Positions 34,994-44,526 of a stretch of 46,590 nucleotides of DNA are shown piece after piece. Within the stretch, counting starts at the first letter, position 1, and each line of letters begins with the position of its first letter. The notes below the pieces were generated by a model that did no database searches, was not told where the DNA came from, and worked only from the letters and a program-made list of their open reading frames with translations. The DNA is from UBA2108 sp963925495 (GTDB lineage Bacteria > Bacteroidota > Bacteroidia > Flavobacteriales_G > Salibacteraceae): the NCBI GenBank assembly GCA_963925495.1, contig CAWUST010000048.1, positions 1-46,590 of the forward strand. Reading direction: 5' to 3'. The position numbers and the translations under genes were made by a program.

Positions 34994-35125
34994 GTGATAA
35001 ATAATACAAATGAGAAGTTGAATACCATAACTCTTGATTCTTTAGGAATTATACAAATTTCTCCAACGCTAATTGCGGCCAAAGAAGATAAGTTTAATCA
35101 AACCATCAAAACGAAAATTTATTAA
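34994..35125 (+). CDS. 43-residue small ORF upstream of the GNAT gene
   Basis: A GTG-initiated frame (VINNTNEKLNTITLDSLG, then IIQISPTLIAAKEDKFNQ and a short tail) ends 2 bp before the acetyltransferase ATG. A -7-like TATTTTTG lies at 34905-34912. Composition is protein-like but no family is recognised; it could be a short coupled protein or a gene tail. Confidence 0.3.
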   Translation: MINNTNEKLNTITLDSLGIIQISPTLIAAKEDKFNQTIKTKIY

Positions 35126-35127
35126 TC

Positions 35128-35622
35128 ATGGATTTTTTAATTCGATGGATTCAACCCGAGGATAATGGATCGATCAAAAATTTAGTTGTCAAAGTTTTGT
35201 TAGAGCACGGTGCTCAAGGAGAAGGGTTTGCAAGTAGCGACCCAGAGCTAGATTGTATGTTTGAAACTTACCAAAATGCGGGAGCTAGATATTGGGTGAT
35301 TGAAAAAAACAATGAAATATTAGGAGTAGGAGGAATCGGTCCACTAAAAGGAGAATCAAAAGAATATTGCGAACTTCAAAAAATGTATTTCTTAAAGGAG
35401 CTTAGGGGAAATGGACTTGGAAAAAAGCTTATGACTCTTTGTTTAGAATTTGCTATTAATTATGGATATTCCTATTGTTATTTGGAAACCTTGCCTAATA
35501 TGAAAACTGCCCAAAATATGTATAAAAACTACAATTTCAGGGATTTAGAAAACAGAATGGGGATTACTGGCCATTCGAGTTGTCCGGTATTTATGTTACT
35601 GGATTTGACTAATAAAAAATAA
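35128..35622 (+). CDS. GNAT family N-acetyltransferase
   Basis: The 164-residue acetyltransferase has the GNAT core: VIEKNNEILGVGGIGPL (strands beta-3/4), LQKMYFLKELRGNGLGKKLM (motif A, acetyl-CoA pyrophosphate loop R-G-N-G-L-G) and TAQNMYKNYNFRD (motif B). The substrate cannot be predicted. It follows a 43-codon ORF by 2 bp. Confidence 0.88.
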   Translation: MDFLIRWIQPEDNGSIKNLVVKVLLEHGAQGEGFASSDPELDCMFETYQNAGARYWVIEKNNEILGVGGIGPLKGESKEYCELQKMYFLKELRGNGLGKKLMTLCLEFAINYGYSYCYLETLPNMKTAQNMYKNYNFRDLENRMGITGHSSCPVFMLLDLTNKK

Positions 35623-35829
35623 AATATTCGAATCTTAAACAAGCGTATTTTTAATAGAACCAATTTCAGAGTTAGTCCAATTGTTCAATCTGGCTAGAAT
35701 CAATTTTAAAGGATACCCGAAAGTAAAATGATTGGTAGGCAGATTACCAATATTGGAAGTGATTCAGAGTTATTGAAAAATATCGCAAAAGAAGGCGAAA
35801 TTTATATTTCTACAGGTAGAGGCTTAAAG

Positions 35830-37008
35830 TTATTTCTTTTTTAGTAAATCAATTAATTCCCCATTCCAATATTTCCAAGAAAAATTGCTTTTAACATAAT
35901 TCTGACCTTTCTCACCTATTACTTTTCTTCGTTCAGGCGATTCCAATAGTTGGTTTATGTGTTCTGCAAATTCTTCGGGAGTATTCGCAATTAATATTTC
36001 CTCTTTATCTTTAGCGCCAAGAGCTTCGTTGGCAAGAGAAGTTGTGATGCATGGAATCCCTTGAGCCATTGCCTCTAAAAGTTTATTCTGCAATCCGCTA
36101 CCTATAATCATAGGAGCCACAAAAATTTTGCTTTCGGCATACGAAAAACGCATATCATCCACCCAACCACTAATGGATACATTTTTATTTTGAAGTCGTT
36201 TTACTCTTAGAGCAGGTGATTTACCACTAATTAAGGTTTTGACTTCTTCCGGTTTTTTCAACAGCGGAATTATTTGTTTCACCAAATAAATTGCCCCTTC
36301 TACATTTGGCGGGTAGGACATATTGCCAGTGAAGCATAAATCATACTTTTTGTCGCAAAGCAAATCCTCAAAATAATCCTCAGAAATTCCATTTGGGATT
36401 ACCTTAATTTCCAATTGATTTTCATGCAGAATATGTTCTCTATCGTGTTCACTTATTATTATTTTTTTTTCAAAGTAGTTGAAAATTGTTTTTTCATACT
36501 TTTTCAACCTTTTCGCTTCGCTTTTAAAAATAGGTTTTAAGTAAAAGGGTGCTGTTTCAACTCTCCGTTCCATTCCCGCCGAAAGTGCATCCATATAATC
36601 TAGAGTCTTTTCAAATATACTGTATTTTTTAGCGTATTCAGCTACTCTAATCAATTGGCAATAAACGATTTGAGGCAAATATTTCTCAATAATCGCATCC
36701 AATTCTTTGTGTGCTGCTTGGGAATTGAAATAGGCAATTTGAAATGGTTTATCACTAAAAACGTTCGCCAATAACCTACAATAAATAGAAATTTTATTGA
36801 GTTGAATAACATGAACGTTTTCACAAATGGGATTTAGTAGGCCATAGGATTTGGAATCAATTAACCCTGTATTTAAACAAACTAAAACAATTCTAAACTC
36901 TTCACTTAAATCAACTATTTGATGATAGGCTCTAAGCTTGTCCCCTTTGTCTAAAGGATAGGGGATGCGCGATAATAGAACTAGAATTCTAGGCTTCTTC
37001 TGTTCCAC
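35830..37008 (-). CDS. GT4-type glycosyltransferase
   Basis: A 392-residue GT-B enzyme of glycosyltransferase family 4. RILVLLSRIPYPLDKGDKLR is the acceptor-side glycine/proline loop, VIPNGISEDYFE the inter-domain linker, DLCFTGNMSYPPN starts the donor domain, and SGLQNKLLEAMAQGIPC is the E-X7-E-like nucleotide-sugar motif. It probably adds a sugar in surface polysaccharide or LPS synthesis. The start is GTG at 37008, inside the end of the upstream lptG-like gene (20-nt overlap); no nearby ATG would preserve the N-terminus. Confidence 0.88.
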   Translation of the reverse strand: MEQKKPRILVLLSRIPYPLDKGDKLRAYHQIVDLSEEFRIVLVCLNTGLIDSKSYGLLNPICENVHVIQLNKISIYCRLLANVFSDKPFQIAYFNSQAAHKELDAIIEKYLPQIVYCQLIRVAEYAKKYSIFEKTLDYMDALSAGMERRVETAPFYLKPIFKSEAKRLKKYEKTIFNYFEKKIIISEHDREHILHENQLEIKVIPNGISEDYFEDLLCDKKYDLCFTGNMSYPPNVEGAIYLVKQIIPLLKKPEEVKTLISGKSPALRVKRLQNKNVSISGWVDDMRFSYAESKIFVAPMIIGSGLQNKLLEAMAQGIPCITTSLANEALGAKDKEEILIANTPEEFAEHINQLLESPERRKVIGEKGQNYVKSNFSWKYWNGELIDLLKKK

Positions 37009-38428
37009 GTTTTACCCATTTACTTATGAAACTAACTTTTAATAATTTGCCCAGTTTTGATTTATAAAACCCAGAATCGAAGATTGCGCTATCCGTTGTA
37101 GCTTTATAGGTTAGAAATGCTCCAATAGGTAGTAAAATGGAAGAACTTAACCACATTCCCATCCACACTTCCAATTGTCCGTTTCTTGCCATTTTTTCAC
37201 CTGTAATTGACGTCATGTGATATACAAGAAAGAATAGAATTGAGATTACCACAGGCATTCCTAAACCACCTTTTCTAATAATAGCACCTAGTGGAGCACC
37301 AATAAAGAATAAAATTAAACAGGCAATGGATAAAGTAAATTTTCGATGCCACTCAATGTAAGCTCTGTTTATGTTTTTTCGTCTCATTTTTAAATCTGAG
37401 TTAAATGACTCCGAATAAGTTTTAGTCGTTCTTAGCACATTAGTCGCCCAATTTAGATATTGAAGTTTTTTATTTTTTTCTTCACTTGCCATCCAATTAC
37501 TTGCAAGAGGGAAAGTAGAGTAGGAGGAGTCTAATTTAATACTGTCTTTTATATAAAAAAGAGTTTTTAGCATCCCAGTTTCAAATTCATCATTCCTCTT
37601 ATTGTATCGTGTCCACAGTGTATCTATTTCGCTGGAAATCCGATTGAGATGCATCATTTTATAATTGTTTTTGTAAACGTCTTCATCGCTCCGTTGAAGT
37701 TTAAAATTACTCAAGTCAAAGGATATTATTTTCTTACTAAACGAAGAACGATAATGGGGAAAATTTTTTCCATCCATTTCATCATACAAATGCCCTTCAT
37801 TTAGTGTAAAGTCAAGAAATTGCTGGTTTCCGGACAACACCATTGTACCGCTTTTTGCTCTTATAACTCTATTATTTCCTTTTTTAGCCGAATGATCATA
37901 AATAGTTATATCGTACAATACATCCGTTTCCTGATCTCTATGTTTAACATGAATGACAAAGCCATCAATCTCTTTGTAAAATACATTATCCTGAATGTCA
38001 AATGCCGGTTTTTTAGCCCTTACATCATGCAAAATAGAAGCTAATTTTAAATTGGCTTGCGGCCATATATTATTGGAAAAATAAAAAGCTCCGAAGCTTA
38101 TGAAAACCATGAGGACAACTAATGGAAACATGATTTTCTGCAAACTCATACCAGAACTCTTCAAAGCTACTAGTTCATAATTTTCACCCAGATTTCCGAA
38201 AGTCATAATAGAGGAAAGGAGAACTGCAAGTGGCAATGACATGGGAACCAAGTTAGCCATTGCAAAAAATAAGAGTTCTAGAATGATAAGGGTATCCAAT
38301 CCTTTTCCTATCATGTCATCTATATACAACCACATAAACTGCATAAGCAGAATAAAAGTGGTCATAAAAAAAGTGATTATGAAAGGACCGATAAAGGTCT
38401 TAATAATGAGAATGTGAAGTTTCTTCAA
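36989..38428 (-). CDS. LptF/LptG family LPS export permease
   Basis: The 479-residue YjgP/YjgQ permease has three N-terminal transmembrane helices (starting IIKTFIGPFIITFF and MANLVPMSLPLAVLLSSI), a large periplasmic beta-jellyroll region in the middle, and three C-terminal helices (LSIACLILFFIGAPLGAIIRKGG, VISILFFLVYHM, WLSSSILLPIGAFL). It works with LptB to extract lipopolysaccharide from the inner membrane. The start codon is TTG at 38428, which gives the expected family N-terminus. It overlaps the glycosyltransferase gene, implying joint expression. Confidence 0.9.
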   Translation of the reverse strand: MKKLHILIIKTFIGPFIITFFMTTFILLMQFMWLYIDDMIGKGLDTLIILELLFFAMANLVPMSLPLAVLLSSIMTFGNLGENYELVALKSSGMSLQKIMFPLVVLMVFISFGAFYFSNNIWPQANLKLASILHDVRAKKPAFDIQDNVFYKEIDGFVIHVKHRDQETDVLYDITIYDHSAKKGNNRVIRAKSGTMVLSGNQQFLDFTLNEGHLYDEMDGKNFPHYRSSFSKKIISFDLSNFKLQRSDEDVYKNNYKMMHLNRISSEIDTLWTRYNKRNDEFETGMLKTLFYIKDSIKLDSSYSTFPLASNWMASEEKNKKLQYLNWATNVLRTTKTYSESFNSDLKMRRKNINRAYIEWHRKFTLSIACLILFFIGAPLGAIIRKGGLGMPVVISILFFLVYHMTSITGEKMARNGQLEVWMGMWLSSSILLPIGAFLTYKATTDSAIFDSGFYKSKLGKLLKVSFISKWVKRGTEEA

Positions 38429-38489
38429 TTGACTAAATTAAGAAAGGGCAAAGATAAAATTTGAATGTCAATCATATTGTAATAAATCA

Positions 38490-38524
38490 AAAAACCCGTT
38501 TTGGCCATTCCAAAACGGGTTTTT
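38490..38524. terminator. strong rho-independent terminator
   Basis: AAAAACCCGTTTTGG (38490-38504) pairs perfectly with CCAAAACGGGTTTTT (38510-38524) around a 5-nt loop: a 15-bp stem with A/T tails on both sides. It lies just after the leftward START-like gene and before the leftward lptG-like gene, and could work in both directions. Confidence 0.92.
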
Positions 38525-38546
38525 AATTTTATTTAATCAATAATTA

Positions 38547-38927
38547 TTATGAACCTAATATTTCTTTGAGCCTGCTTACTTGCTTTGTCCAAAGGTTAGT
38601 AGCTTCTTCTACTTCATCTTCATCAATAAAATCTGTAACAATAAGCGCTACATCACCGGTCATGTCATCAATTCTAATTCTAAACTCGAAAAATATGTCG
38701 GGATCTTCTTCTTCAACCCATTGATAACGAACAAATTCAGGATCTCTTCCTATTAACATTCGTGCTTGTTCTTCAGCTCCGTCCCAAACAAAAGTATATA
38801 GCTCTTCACTAATAATTACATTGTCTGCAAACCATTCTGAAAGACCACTTGGCGTTACCAATCGATTGTATAAAATGCCAGGTGCCGATCGTATTTCAAA
38901 TTCTAATTCTATTTTCTCCTTTGTCAT
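38547..38927 (-). CDS. START-like (SRPBCC) domain protein
   Basis: A 126-residue helix-grip protein. ELEFEIRSAPGILYNRLVTPSGLSEWFADNV is the start of the AHSA1/START-like fold; a very acidic middle (EEEDPDIF, DDMTGD) and the closing helix TNLWTKQVSRLKEIL follow. Conserved throughout Bacteroidota at this size; no enzymatic residues are evident, and lipid or small-ligand binding is only inferred from the fold. It is ended by the terminator at 38490. Confidence 0.82.
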   Translation of the reverse strand: MTKEKIELEFEIRSAPGILYNRLVTPSGLSEWFADNVIISEELYTFVWDGAEEQARMLIGRDPEFVRYQWVEEEDPDIFFEFRIRIDDMTGDVALIVTDFIDEDEVEEATNLWTKQVSRLKEILGS

Positions 38928-39003
38928 TTTCTGTTATCATTAAAACTGGGAACGCGCAATATATGAAAAAAGCTTCTTCTCCCACTTTTATTTTTGAATT
39001 ACT

Positions 39004-41970
39004 CTAATACCCGAAAATTTCTTCTAAGCTCAACTCAGTCACTTGGCCATATTTTCCAAGAATGGATTTGTCAATTTTAGTTCTATCGCCCAATACCATA
39101 ATTGAATATGGTTTTCCTTTTACTTTGCTATCGAAAAAGGTTTTCATAGAAGCCATGTCTGCATTTTGAACGGCTTCATAAATAGTTTTTCTATAATCGG
39201 TATTAATGCCCAATTGTTTATAGCTCAAATAGGTAAAGAACTTACTGTCTTTAATTCTTCTGTCACTAGCTATTCTTTTCATGATAGACTTTTTACTGGC
39301 TTCAAATTGATTTTCAACTTCTGGCATGTCATTCAAAATTTCAACCATGGCAGCCATTGCATCTTCTAATTTATCTGCTTGAGTACCAACATAACTTTGT
39401 AAGTAGAAAGACTCATTTACAGTTTGAGGCCTAGAATAATTGGAATAAGCTGTATAAGCCAAACCTTTAGCTTCTCTAATTTCTTGGAAAATTATTGAAG
39501 ATAAACCACTTCCATAATATGAATTGTAGAGATTAGCCATTGGCATTATGGCAGCATCAAATTTTTCTTCTTTGGTAAGAAAAAGAACTTCTGCTTGAAC
39601 CTGATCTCTATGAACAAAATATATTTTCGTTTCATTTATAGATAATTCTTCCATTGGAATAGAAGGAGGTAACGCTTTCAAATCAGTGTTTTTAGTATGG
39701 TACTTGGACACTAATGTTTTCGCTTCTTCTGCAGATTCGTTTCCAAAATAGAATATGTGGTGTTCATAAGAACCCAGCTCGTGTATTTTGTCAGTTAAGT
39801 CTTGTGGTGTAATTTTAGCTAAATCTTCTTCAGCAACGATATTAGTGAATGGATTGTTTTTTCCGTATTTCGCATAATTTGGCATTGCAGCACGTTGAAT
39901 TATTCCTTTTTCTCTTTTGTCGGTTTGACGTTTTTTCATAATTCCGTCAACAAAATTTACGAATGCAATTGAATCTGGCTGAGCGTCTGCCATAATATGC
40001 TCTAATAATTCAATTCCTTTTTCAGTAGATTTTTTGAGCCCTGACATATAAACGTAAGTTCTTCTTTCACTACTATACACACCAAATTGTAACCCATTTT
40101 TATAAAACTCTTTTTGAAGTTCTTCTGCCGTATACTTACTTGTACCTGCATACTCTAAATAATCAAAAGCCATTGCCCCAACTTTATCGTTGTTAGATCC
40201 CATTTCAAAAATGTACATCAACTTAAACAACTCATTGTCTTCATTCTTAATACTTCTAAAATCGATATCTCCAATTTTGTCATGATTAATATCTTTATCA
40301 AAATCTAGAAAAACTGGTTTTAATTCTGTGGAAGGCAAAGCAGATAATTCAGATAAATAATTAGAAGTTAATTCTTTGTTCAAATCAACTGCAGTAATTT
40401 GAGGTTTATCAACCTTAGAGGTATTTAAATCTTCACCAATTTTTTTGGATACAGAAACGTAGTTGTTTGCAAATTTATCGTTAGCAAACTTCACTATTTG
40501 GTCTTTAGTAATACTTTCTAACCTATTCATTTTGGTAGTAACTTCTAACCAATCCTGACCGCTAATAAATGCTCCAACTAAATCAAAAGCCCTTCCGCTG
40601 TTAGATTCTCTTTTTTGGATGGCTTGAATTTTCATGTTGTTGATAATAGCTTCAAGAGTTTCAACTTCAAATTCTCCTTTTTTAATCTTATCTAATTCTG
40701 CTAACAAAAGCTTTTCAGCATCTTCCAATGATTGACCTTCTCTTGGTGTTGCAGCCATGGTAAGGAGACCGTAATCCAGCAAAAAGTTAGTGTAAGCATA
40801 AGATTGAATCACTTTTTGTTGTTGATTTAAATTAAGATCTAATAGACCAGCTTTACCATTATAAAGTAATGAAGAAAGAATTTCGCCTAATTCAGCATCT
40901 GGCGAATTCAAACCATCTAATCTGAATGCAAGGCTTAAGTTTTCTTTATCAGGACCTAAAACTTCTACTCTTTTAATTTCGGTTAACTCAGGTATTTTAG
41001 GGAAAGTAGGGTGAACCAAACTTTCACTTGATTTTAAATCGCCCCAATGTTTCTCTATTAATTCTGCAGCTTCTTCGTATTCAAAATCTCCAGAAAGACA
41101 GATTGCCATGTTGTTAGGCACGTAGTAAGTATTAAAATAGTTTCTGATATTTACCATGGATGGATTTTTTAAATGCTCTGCTTCTCCAATAGTAGTTTGT
41201 TCGCCATAAGGATGTCCCGGATATAAATTTTCGAACATTGCAGTATAAACTTTTCTCCCATCTTGATCTTGTCCACGGTTAAATTCTTCATAAACAGTTT
41301 CTAATTCCGTATGAAAAAAACGCATTACCAAAGCACCAAAACGTTCTCTTTCTAACATTACCCATCGCTCTAGTTCATTTGCTGGAATAGTATTCATATA
41401 CACAGTTCGCTCATTACTTGTAAAAGCATTTGTACGGCTTCCACCAATAGTGCTTACAGCTTTATCGTACTCATTTGAAATTGCAAATTTTGCAGCTTCA
41501 CCAGATGTTTTGTCTATCTCAGCATAAATTTCCTTTTTCTTTTCAGGATCTTGTTCCTCTTTATGTTGTTCGTACAAATCAGAAATTTTATCCAACAAAG
41601 GGGCTTCTTTACTCCAATCTTGAGTTCCCATTTTTTCGGTTCCCTTAAACATTAAGTGTTCCAAATAGTGAGCTAAACCAGTGGTTTCTTTAGGGTCATA
41701 AGTAGAACCTGCTTTTACCGGGATTAAGGTTTGTATAGTTGGTTCATTTTTATTTTGAGTCAAATAAATCTTTAGTCCATTGTCTAAAGTATATATTCTT
41801 ACTTTCATAGGATCGTTAGAAACGAAACTGTATTCACGTCCTTTGGAATCTTTATTCGTTTTCATTTCTAGTTTATCGCTTGAACCTGTTTTACTATCTT
41901 TTTCTGTTGCACTCCCACAAGATGCTAGAGCAAATGCCATTGCAGGAATTAATAAATATCTGATTTTCAT
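39004..41970 (-). CDS. two-domain M16 (insulinase-like) zinc peptidase, lipoprotein
   Basis: A 988-residue protein: lipoprotein signal (PAMAFALASC, Cys18), then an M16 domain with the inverted zinc motif HYLEH at residues 101-105 and a downstream Glu in ELETVYEEFNRG. The second half repeats the fold without a zinc motif, forming the closing half of the clam-shell chamber (pitrilysin-like). It should degrade peptides at the periplasmic or outer-membrane surface. Typical residues SRTNAFTSNERTVYMNTIP of the Bacteroidota family are present. It stands alone, transcribed leftward. Confidence 0.93.
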   Translation of the reverse strand: MKIRYLLIPAMAFALASCGSATEKDSKTGSSDKLEMKTNKDSKGREYSFVSNDPMKVRIYTLDNGLKIYLTQNKNEPTIQTLIPVKAGSTYDPKETTGLAHYLEHLMFKGTEKMGTQDWSKEAPLLDKISDLYEQHKEEQDPEKKKEIYAEIDKTSGEAAKFAISNEYDKAVSTIGGSRTNAFTSNERTVYMNTIPANELERWVMLERERFGALVMRFFHTELETVYEEFNRGQDQDGRKVYTAMFENLYPGHPYGEQTTIGEAEHLKNPSMVNIRNYFNTYYVPNNMAICLSGDFEYEEAAELIEKHWGDLKSSESLVHPTFPKIPELTEIKRVEVLGPDKENLSLAFRLDGLNSPDAELGEILSSLLYNGKAGLLDLNLNQQQKVIQSYAYTNFLLDYGLLTMAATPREGQSLEDAEKLLLAELDKIKKGEFEVETLEAIINNMKIQAIQKRESNSGRAFDLVGAFISGQDWLEVTTKMNRLESITKDQIVKFANDKFANNYVSVSKKIGEDLNTSKVDKPQITAVDLNKELTSNYLSELSALPSTELKPVFLDFDKDINHDKIGDIDFRSIKNEDNELFKLMYIFEMGSNNDKVGAMAFDYLEYAGTSKYTAEELQKEFYKNGLQFGVYSSERRTYVYMSGLKKSTEKGIELLEHIMADAQPDSIAFVNFVDGIMKKRQTDKREKGIIQRAAMPNYAKYGKNNPFTNIVAEEDLAKITPQDLTDKIHELGSYEHHIFYFGNESAEEAKTLVSKYHTKNTDLKALPPSIPMEELSINETKIYFVHRDQVQAEVLFLTKEEKFDAAIMPMANLYNSYYGSGLSSIIFQEIREAKGLAYTAYSNYSRPQTVNESFYLQSYVGTQADKLEDAMAAMVEILNDMPEVENQFEASKKSIMKRIASDRRIKDSKFFTYLSYKQLGINTDYRKTIYEAVQNADMASMKTFFDSKVKGKPYSIMVLGDRTKIDKSILGKYGQVTELSLEEIFGY

Positions 41971-42022
41971 ACCTTGAGTATTATTATTAATAAAGGCGGT
42001 AAAAATAGTATTTTAAAAGTTT

Positions 42023-43657
42023 CTATTGTCGTTTTCTGACAAAGAAGACAAAGCCGTTTTTTTCATACAATAGCTGGAAGTTTGGCTGGCTATCAATGAA
42101 TTGTTCTTTAGAAGTTATCTTGCAAATGATGTAGACTGGTTTATCCAATTTACCGTTCATCAAAAAATTTATATCAAAATGGTTTTCATCAGTCGGAATC
42201 CTCTTTTTGGCATAGAAATAATGCGCATAACTGAAATACTCAAATGTGTGAATATAGCAATCTTCATTTTGCTTATTCTCATAAAATTCAATCGCAGCAT
42301 TTTGGGTGATTAATTCAATCTTTGGAATTAGCAAAAAACTCATTGTTGTAAAACTCAATAATGTTCCTACTAAAAGACCTATCCATTTTTTTTTATTTTT
42401 GAATATTAGAAAGGCGAGAAGAGCTCCTAAAAACATCATTGCAGGTAAATAATCGATTAAACCCCAATTAATTTCAGCTTGCAGGTTGGCCTCAGCAAAA
42501 AGATCGTTCATTACACCAGAATCTAACAATAAATTAATATTTGCTCCTAATAATGGAACTCCTACTAAAAGTAGAAACAACAATGCACCAATGGAATAAA
42601 GCAAAACACTAAACCAAATTTTTGGTTTTTGATTCAAATTTTCATTTAAATAGTTAGCTGCGAAAAAACTGAGGGGGAAATAACAGAGACTGGAATAATG
42701 TATTATTTTGGTTTTAACTAAAGAAAAAAGGATCAATACGACCCAAAACAAAATCATCATTATTTGGTTAAACTGTTTACTGCTGTCGTTCGAATTATCT
42801 TTTTTAAACAACTGAAAAACAGCCATTATTGAAAGAGGAAAACAACCTATTAGTAGTATGTACCAATGATAAAGAAATGGTCCACCATGTCCTGCATCTT
42901 GAATTTGTAACAAGCGAATTTGATAATTTATAAAGTCTTTTACAACATAAGCCCTTCCGCTCGCAATTTCAATGACAAACCAAAGACTTCCAACAACCGT
43001 GAAAATTATTACAAAGGTCAATATTCCTTTAAAAGAGAAAATGTTTCTGAATTTATTTACAGCCCAAAACACGCCGGCAACCATTAAAAAGATTAAAAGG
43101 GCCACTGGGCCTTTGGTCATGACACCCAACCCTACAGAAAGTCCAGCTAGAGCAACATATTTAAGTTTTTCCTTTCCAGCCAATTTGCTTAAAACATATT
43201 CATGAGCTAGCCAAATTCCAGTGAATATAAAAAGGTTGAACCAAGGATCAATTATCCCACTTTTAAAGTAGAGTTGTGGAAGTAGTGAAGAAGCGTATAA
43301 TGCAGCCCAAATTAAACCAAAGCGCACATTTTTTAAGCGATTTCCTAGGTAAACAAAAAGAGTTAAGCATACTGTGCCGGCTACAGCATTTGGGAATCGG
43401 GCGGCATAATCACCAATTCCAAAAATTTTCATACTCAGAACTTGCATCCATAAAAACAAAGGTGGTTTTTCCCAAAATGGAAGATAATTGATTTGAACTA
43501 CAGAATAATCTCCTGTAGCAATCATTTCTCTAGCCGCCTCTGCAAAATTTATTTCATCCCAATCGAACAAATGCACCATGCCCAAAAAAGGGTAGAAGAG
43601 TGCCAGAGAAATTAAAATTACTCCTATATATGCCTTGTTGAGACTTAGTTTTTCCAA
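42023..43657 (-). CDS. ArnT-like polyprenyl-phosphate glycosyltransferase
   Basis: The 544-residue integral membrane GT83-type (GT-C) transferase has the catalytic DWDEINFAEAAREM loop after the first helix, LPFWEKPPLFLWMQ, and about twelve hydrophobic segments followed by a small C-terminal soluble domain. ArnT enzymes move a sugar such as aminoarabinose from undecaprenyl phosphate to lipid A; the actual sugar and acceptor here are unknown. The start is TTG at 43657, overlapping the PAP2 gene by 13 nt, so the two form an operon. Confidence 0.87.
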   Translation of the reverse strand: MEKLSLNKAYIGVILISLALFYPFLGMVHLFDWDEINFAEAAREMIATGDYSVVQINYLPFWEKPPLFLWMQVLSMKIFGIGDYAARFPNAVAGTVCLTLFVYLGNRLKNVRFGLIWAALYASSLLPQLYFKSGIIDPWFNLFIFTGIWLAHEYVLSKLAGKEKLKYVALAGLSVGLGVMTKGPVALLIFLMVAGVFWAVNKFRNIFSFKGILTFVIIFTVVGSLWFVIEIASGRAYVVKDFINYQIRLLQIQDAGHGGPFLYHWYILLIGCFPLSIMAVFQLFKKDNSNDSSKQFNQIMMILFWVVLILFSLVKTKIIHYSSLCYFPLSFFAANYLNENLNQKPKIWFSVLLYSIGALLFLLLVGVPLLGANINLLLDSGVMNDLFAEANLQAEINWGLIDYLPAMMFLGALLAFLIFKNKKKWIGLLVGTLLSFTTMSFLLIPKIELITQNAAIEFYENKQNEDCYIHTFEYFSYAHYFYAKKRIPTDENHFDINFLMNGKLDKPVYIICKITSKEQFIDSQPNFQLLYEKNGFVFFVRKRQ

Positions 43658-44331
43658 CTCTTAGATCTTATTATAGATAATAAAGAATTGTTCCACCAGG
43701 ATAATTTTGAATTCAAATTTAATTTTTGAAACAACAACCAAATAAACATACTGCTTAAAGTTCCGATAAGAGAACCAAAGTAGATATCTACTAAATAATG
43801 CTGGGATAAATAAACGCGAGAATAACCAACCAATAATGCCAGTACAAAAAACAGCCAAGCCCATTTATTTTTATTGAAAACGAACATTAACCCAACAAAT
43901 AGACAAAAAGAAATAGTTGCATGGCCACTTGGAAAGCTGTTGTGAATATGCATTTCACTGCCAGGTAATATTAAATCGAGTTCATATTCTGATTGTAAAT
44001 AAGTGAAATAGAAAAACGGTCTGTTTACGTCATCATAAAGAAAGTTTTTTAAAAAGTTGGTAATGCCACCACTTACTATAGCAGATATGCCAAGGAATAA
44101 AGCATAACGGAAATTAAATACTAATAAAATGACGGCAGCCCCAGTAATCATTAGCCCATCACCCACATTGGTAATGTATTTGAAAAAGGAATTAAATGGA
44201 GGATAGATGAAATTGTTAAGTATAATGTGTGTTTCTCCTTTATTTACTTGTAATAAAAACACTCCCGCTATCACTAAAAAAAGTAGGTATGGAAGGAAAA
44301 AACCGATGTATTTTTTGAGAAGTGAAACCAA
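43645..44331 (-). CDS. PAP2-family membrane phosphatase (LpxE/LpxF-like or undecaprenyl-PP phosphatase)
   Basis: This 228-residue membrane protein has the three-part acid phosphatase signature: KNFLYDDVNRPF (K-X6-RP), FPSGHATISF (PSGH) and SRVYLSQHYLVDIYFG (SR-X5-H-X3-D). About five to six helices surround it. It would remove phosphate from lipid A or from a polyprenyl diphosphate. Being upstream of and overlapping the ArnT-like gene, a lipid A dephosphorylation and glycosylation role is likely but inferred. The start is TTG at 44331. Confidence 0.88.
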   Translation of the reverse strand: MVSLLKKYIGFFLPYLLFLVIAGVFLLQVNKGETHIILNNFIYPPFNSFFKYITNVGDGLMITGAAVILLVFNFRYALFLGISAIVSGGITNFLKNFLYDDVNRPFFYFTYLQSEYELDLILPGSEMHIHNSFPSGHATISFCLFVGLMFVFNKNKWAWLFFVLALLVGYSRVYLSQHYLVDIYFGSLIGTLSSMFIWLLFQKLNLNSKLSWWNNSLLSIIRSKSWKN

Positions 44332-44447
44332 TTCTATTTATTGATCTGCGAAAATAGAAATTTCGATAGAATTTACGTGCAAGAGAATCTTAAGAAATTA
44401 AAATTGATTAATTGTTTACAGGAAGTATTAAGGATGAAAGAAAAAAC

Positions 44448-44455
44448 TATATTTG
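44448..44455 (+). promoter_or_regulatory. -7 promoter box for the tRNA-Met/tRNA-Arg pair
   Basis: TATATTTG matches TAnnTTTG, 72 nt before the tRNA-Met 5' end. Both tRNAs probably share this transcript, since no second box is evident between them. Confidence 0.5.
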
Positions 44456-44463
44456 CAGCCCGA

Positions 44464-44502
44464 AAAAAGGGGCTGTATTTGTGAAAATTCAAGTCCCTTT
44501 TT
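44464..44502 (+). other. 10-bp hairpin in the leader of the tRNA transcript
   Basis: AAAAAGGGGC (44464-44473) pairs with GTCCCTTTTT (44493-44502), one GU pair, 19-nt loop. It resembles an intrinsic terminator with a T-tail but lies between the promoter box and the tRNAs, so it could be an attenuator or processing signal. Confidence 0.5.
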
Positions 44503-44526
44503 AGGAGTAAGTTCTTCAGGTAAAAT

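Noticed and set aside
35728..35844. 38-codon rightward ORF overlapping the glycosyltransferase 3' end
   Set aside because: Composition is protein-like, but it overlaps a certain gene on the other strand and lacks a promoter or RBS.
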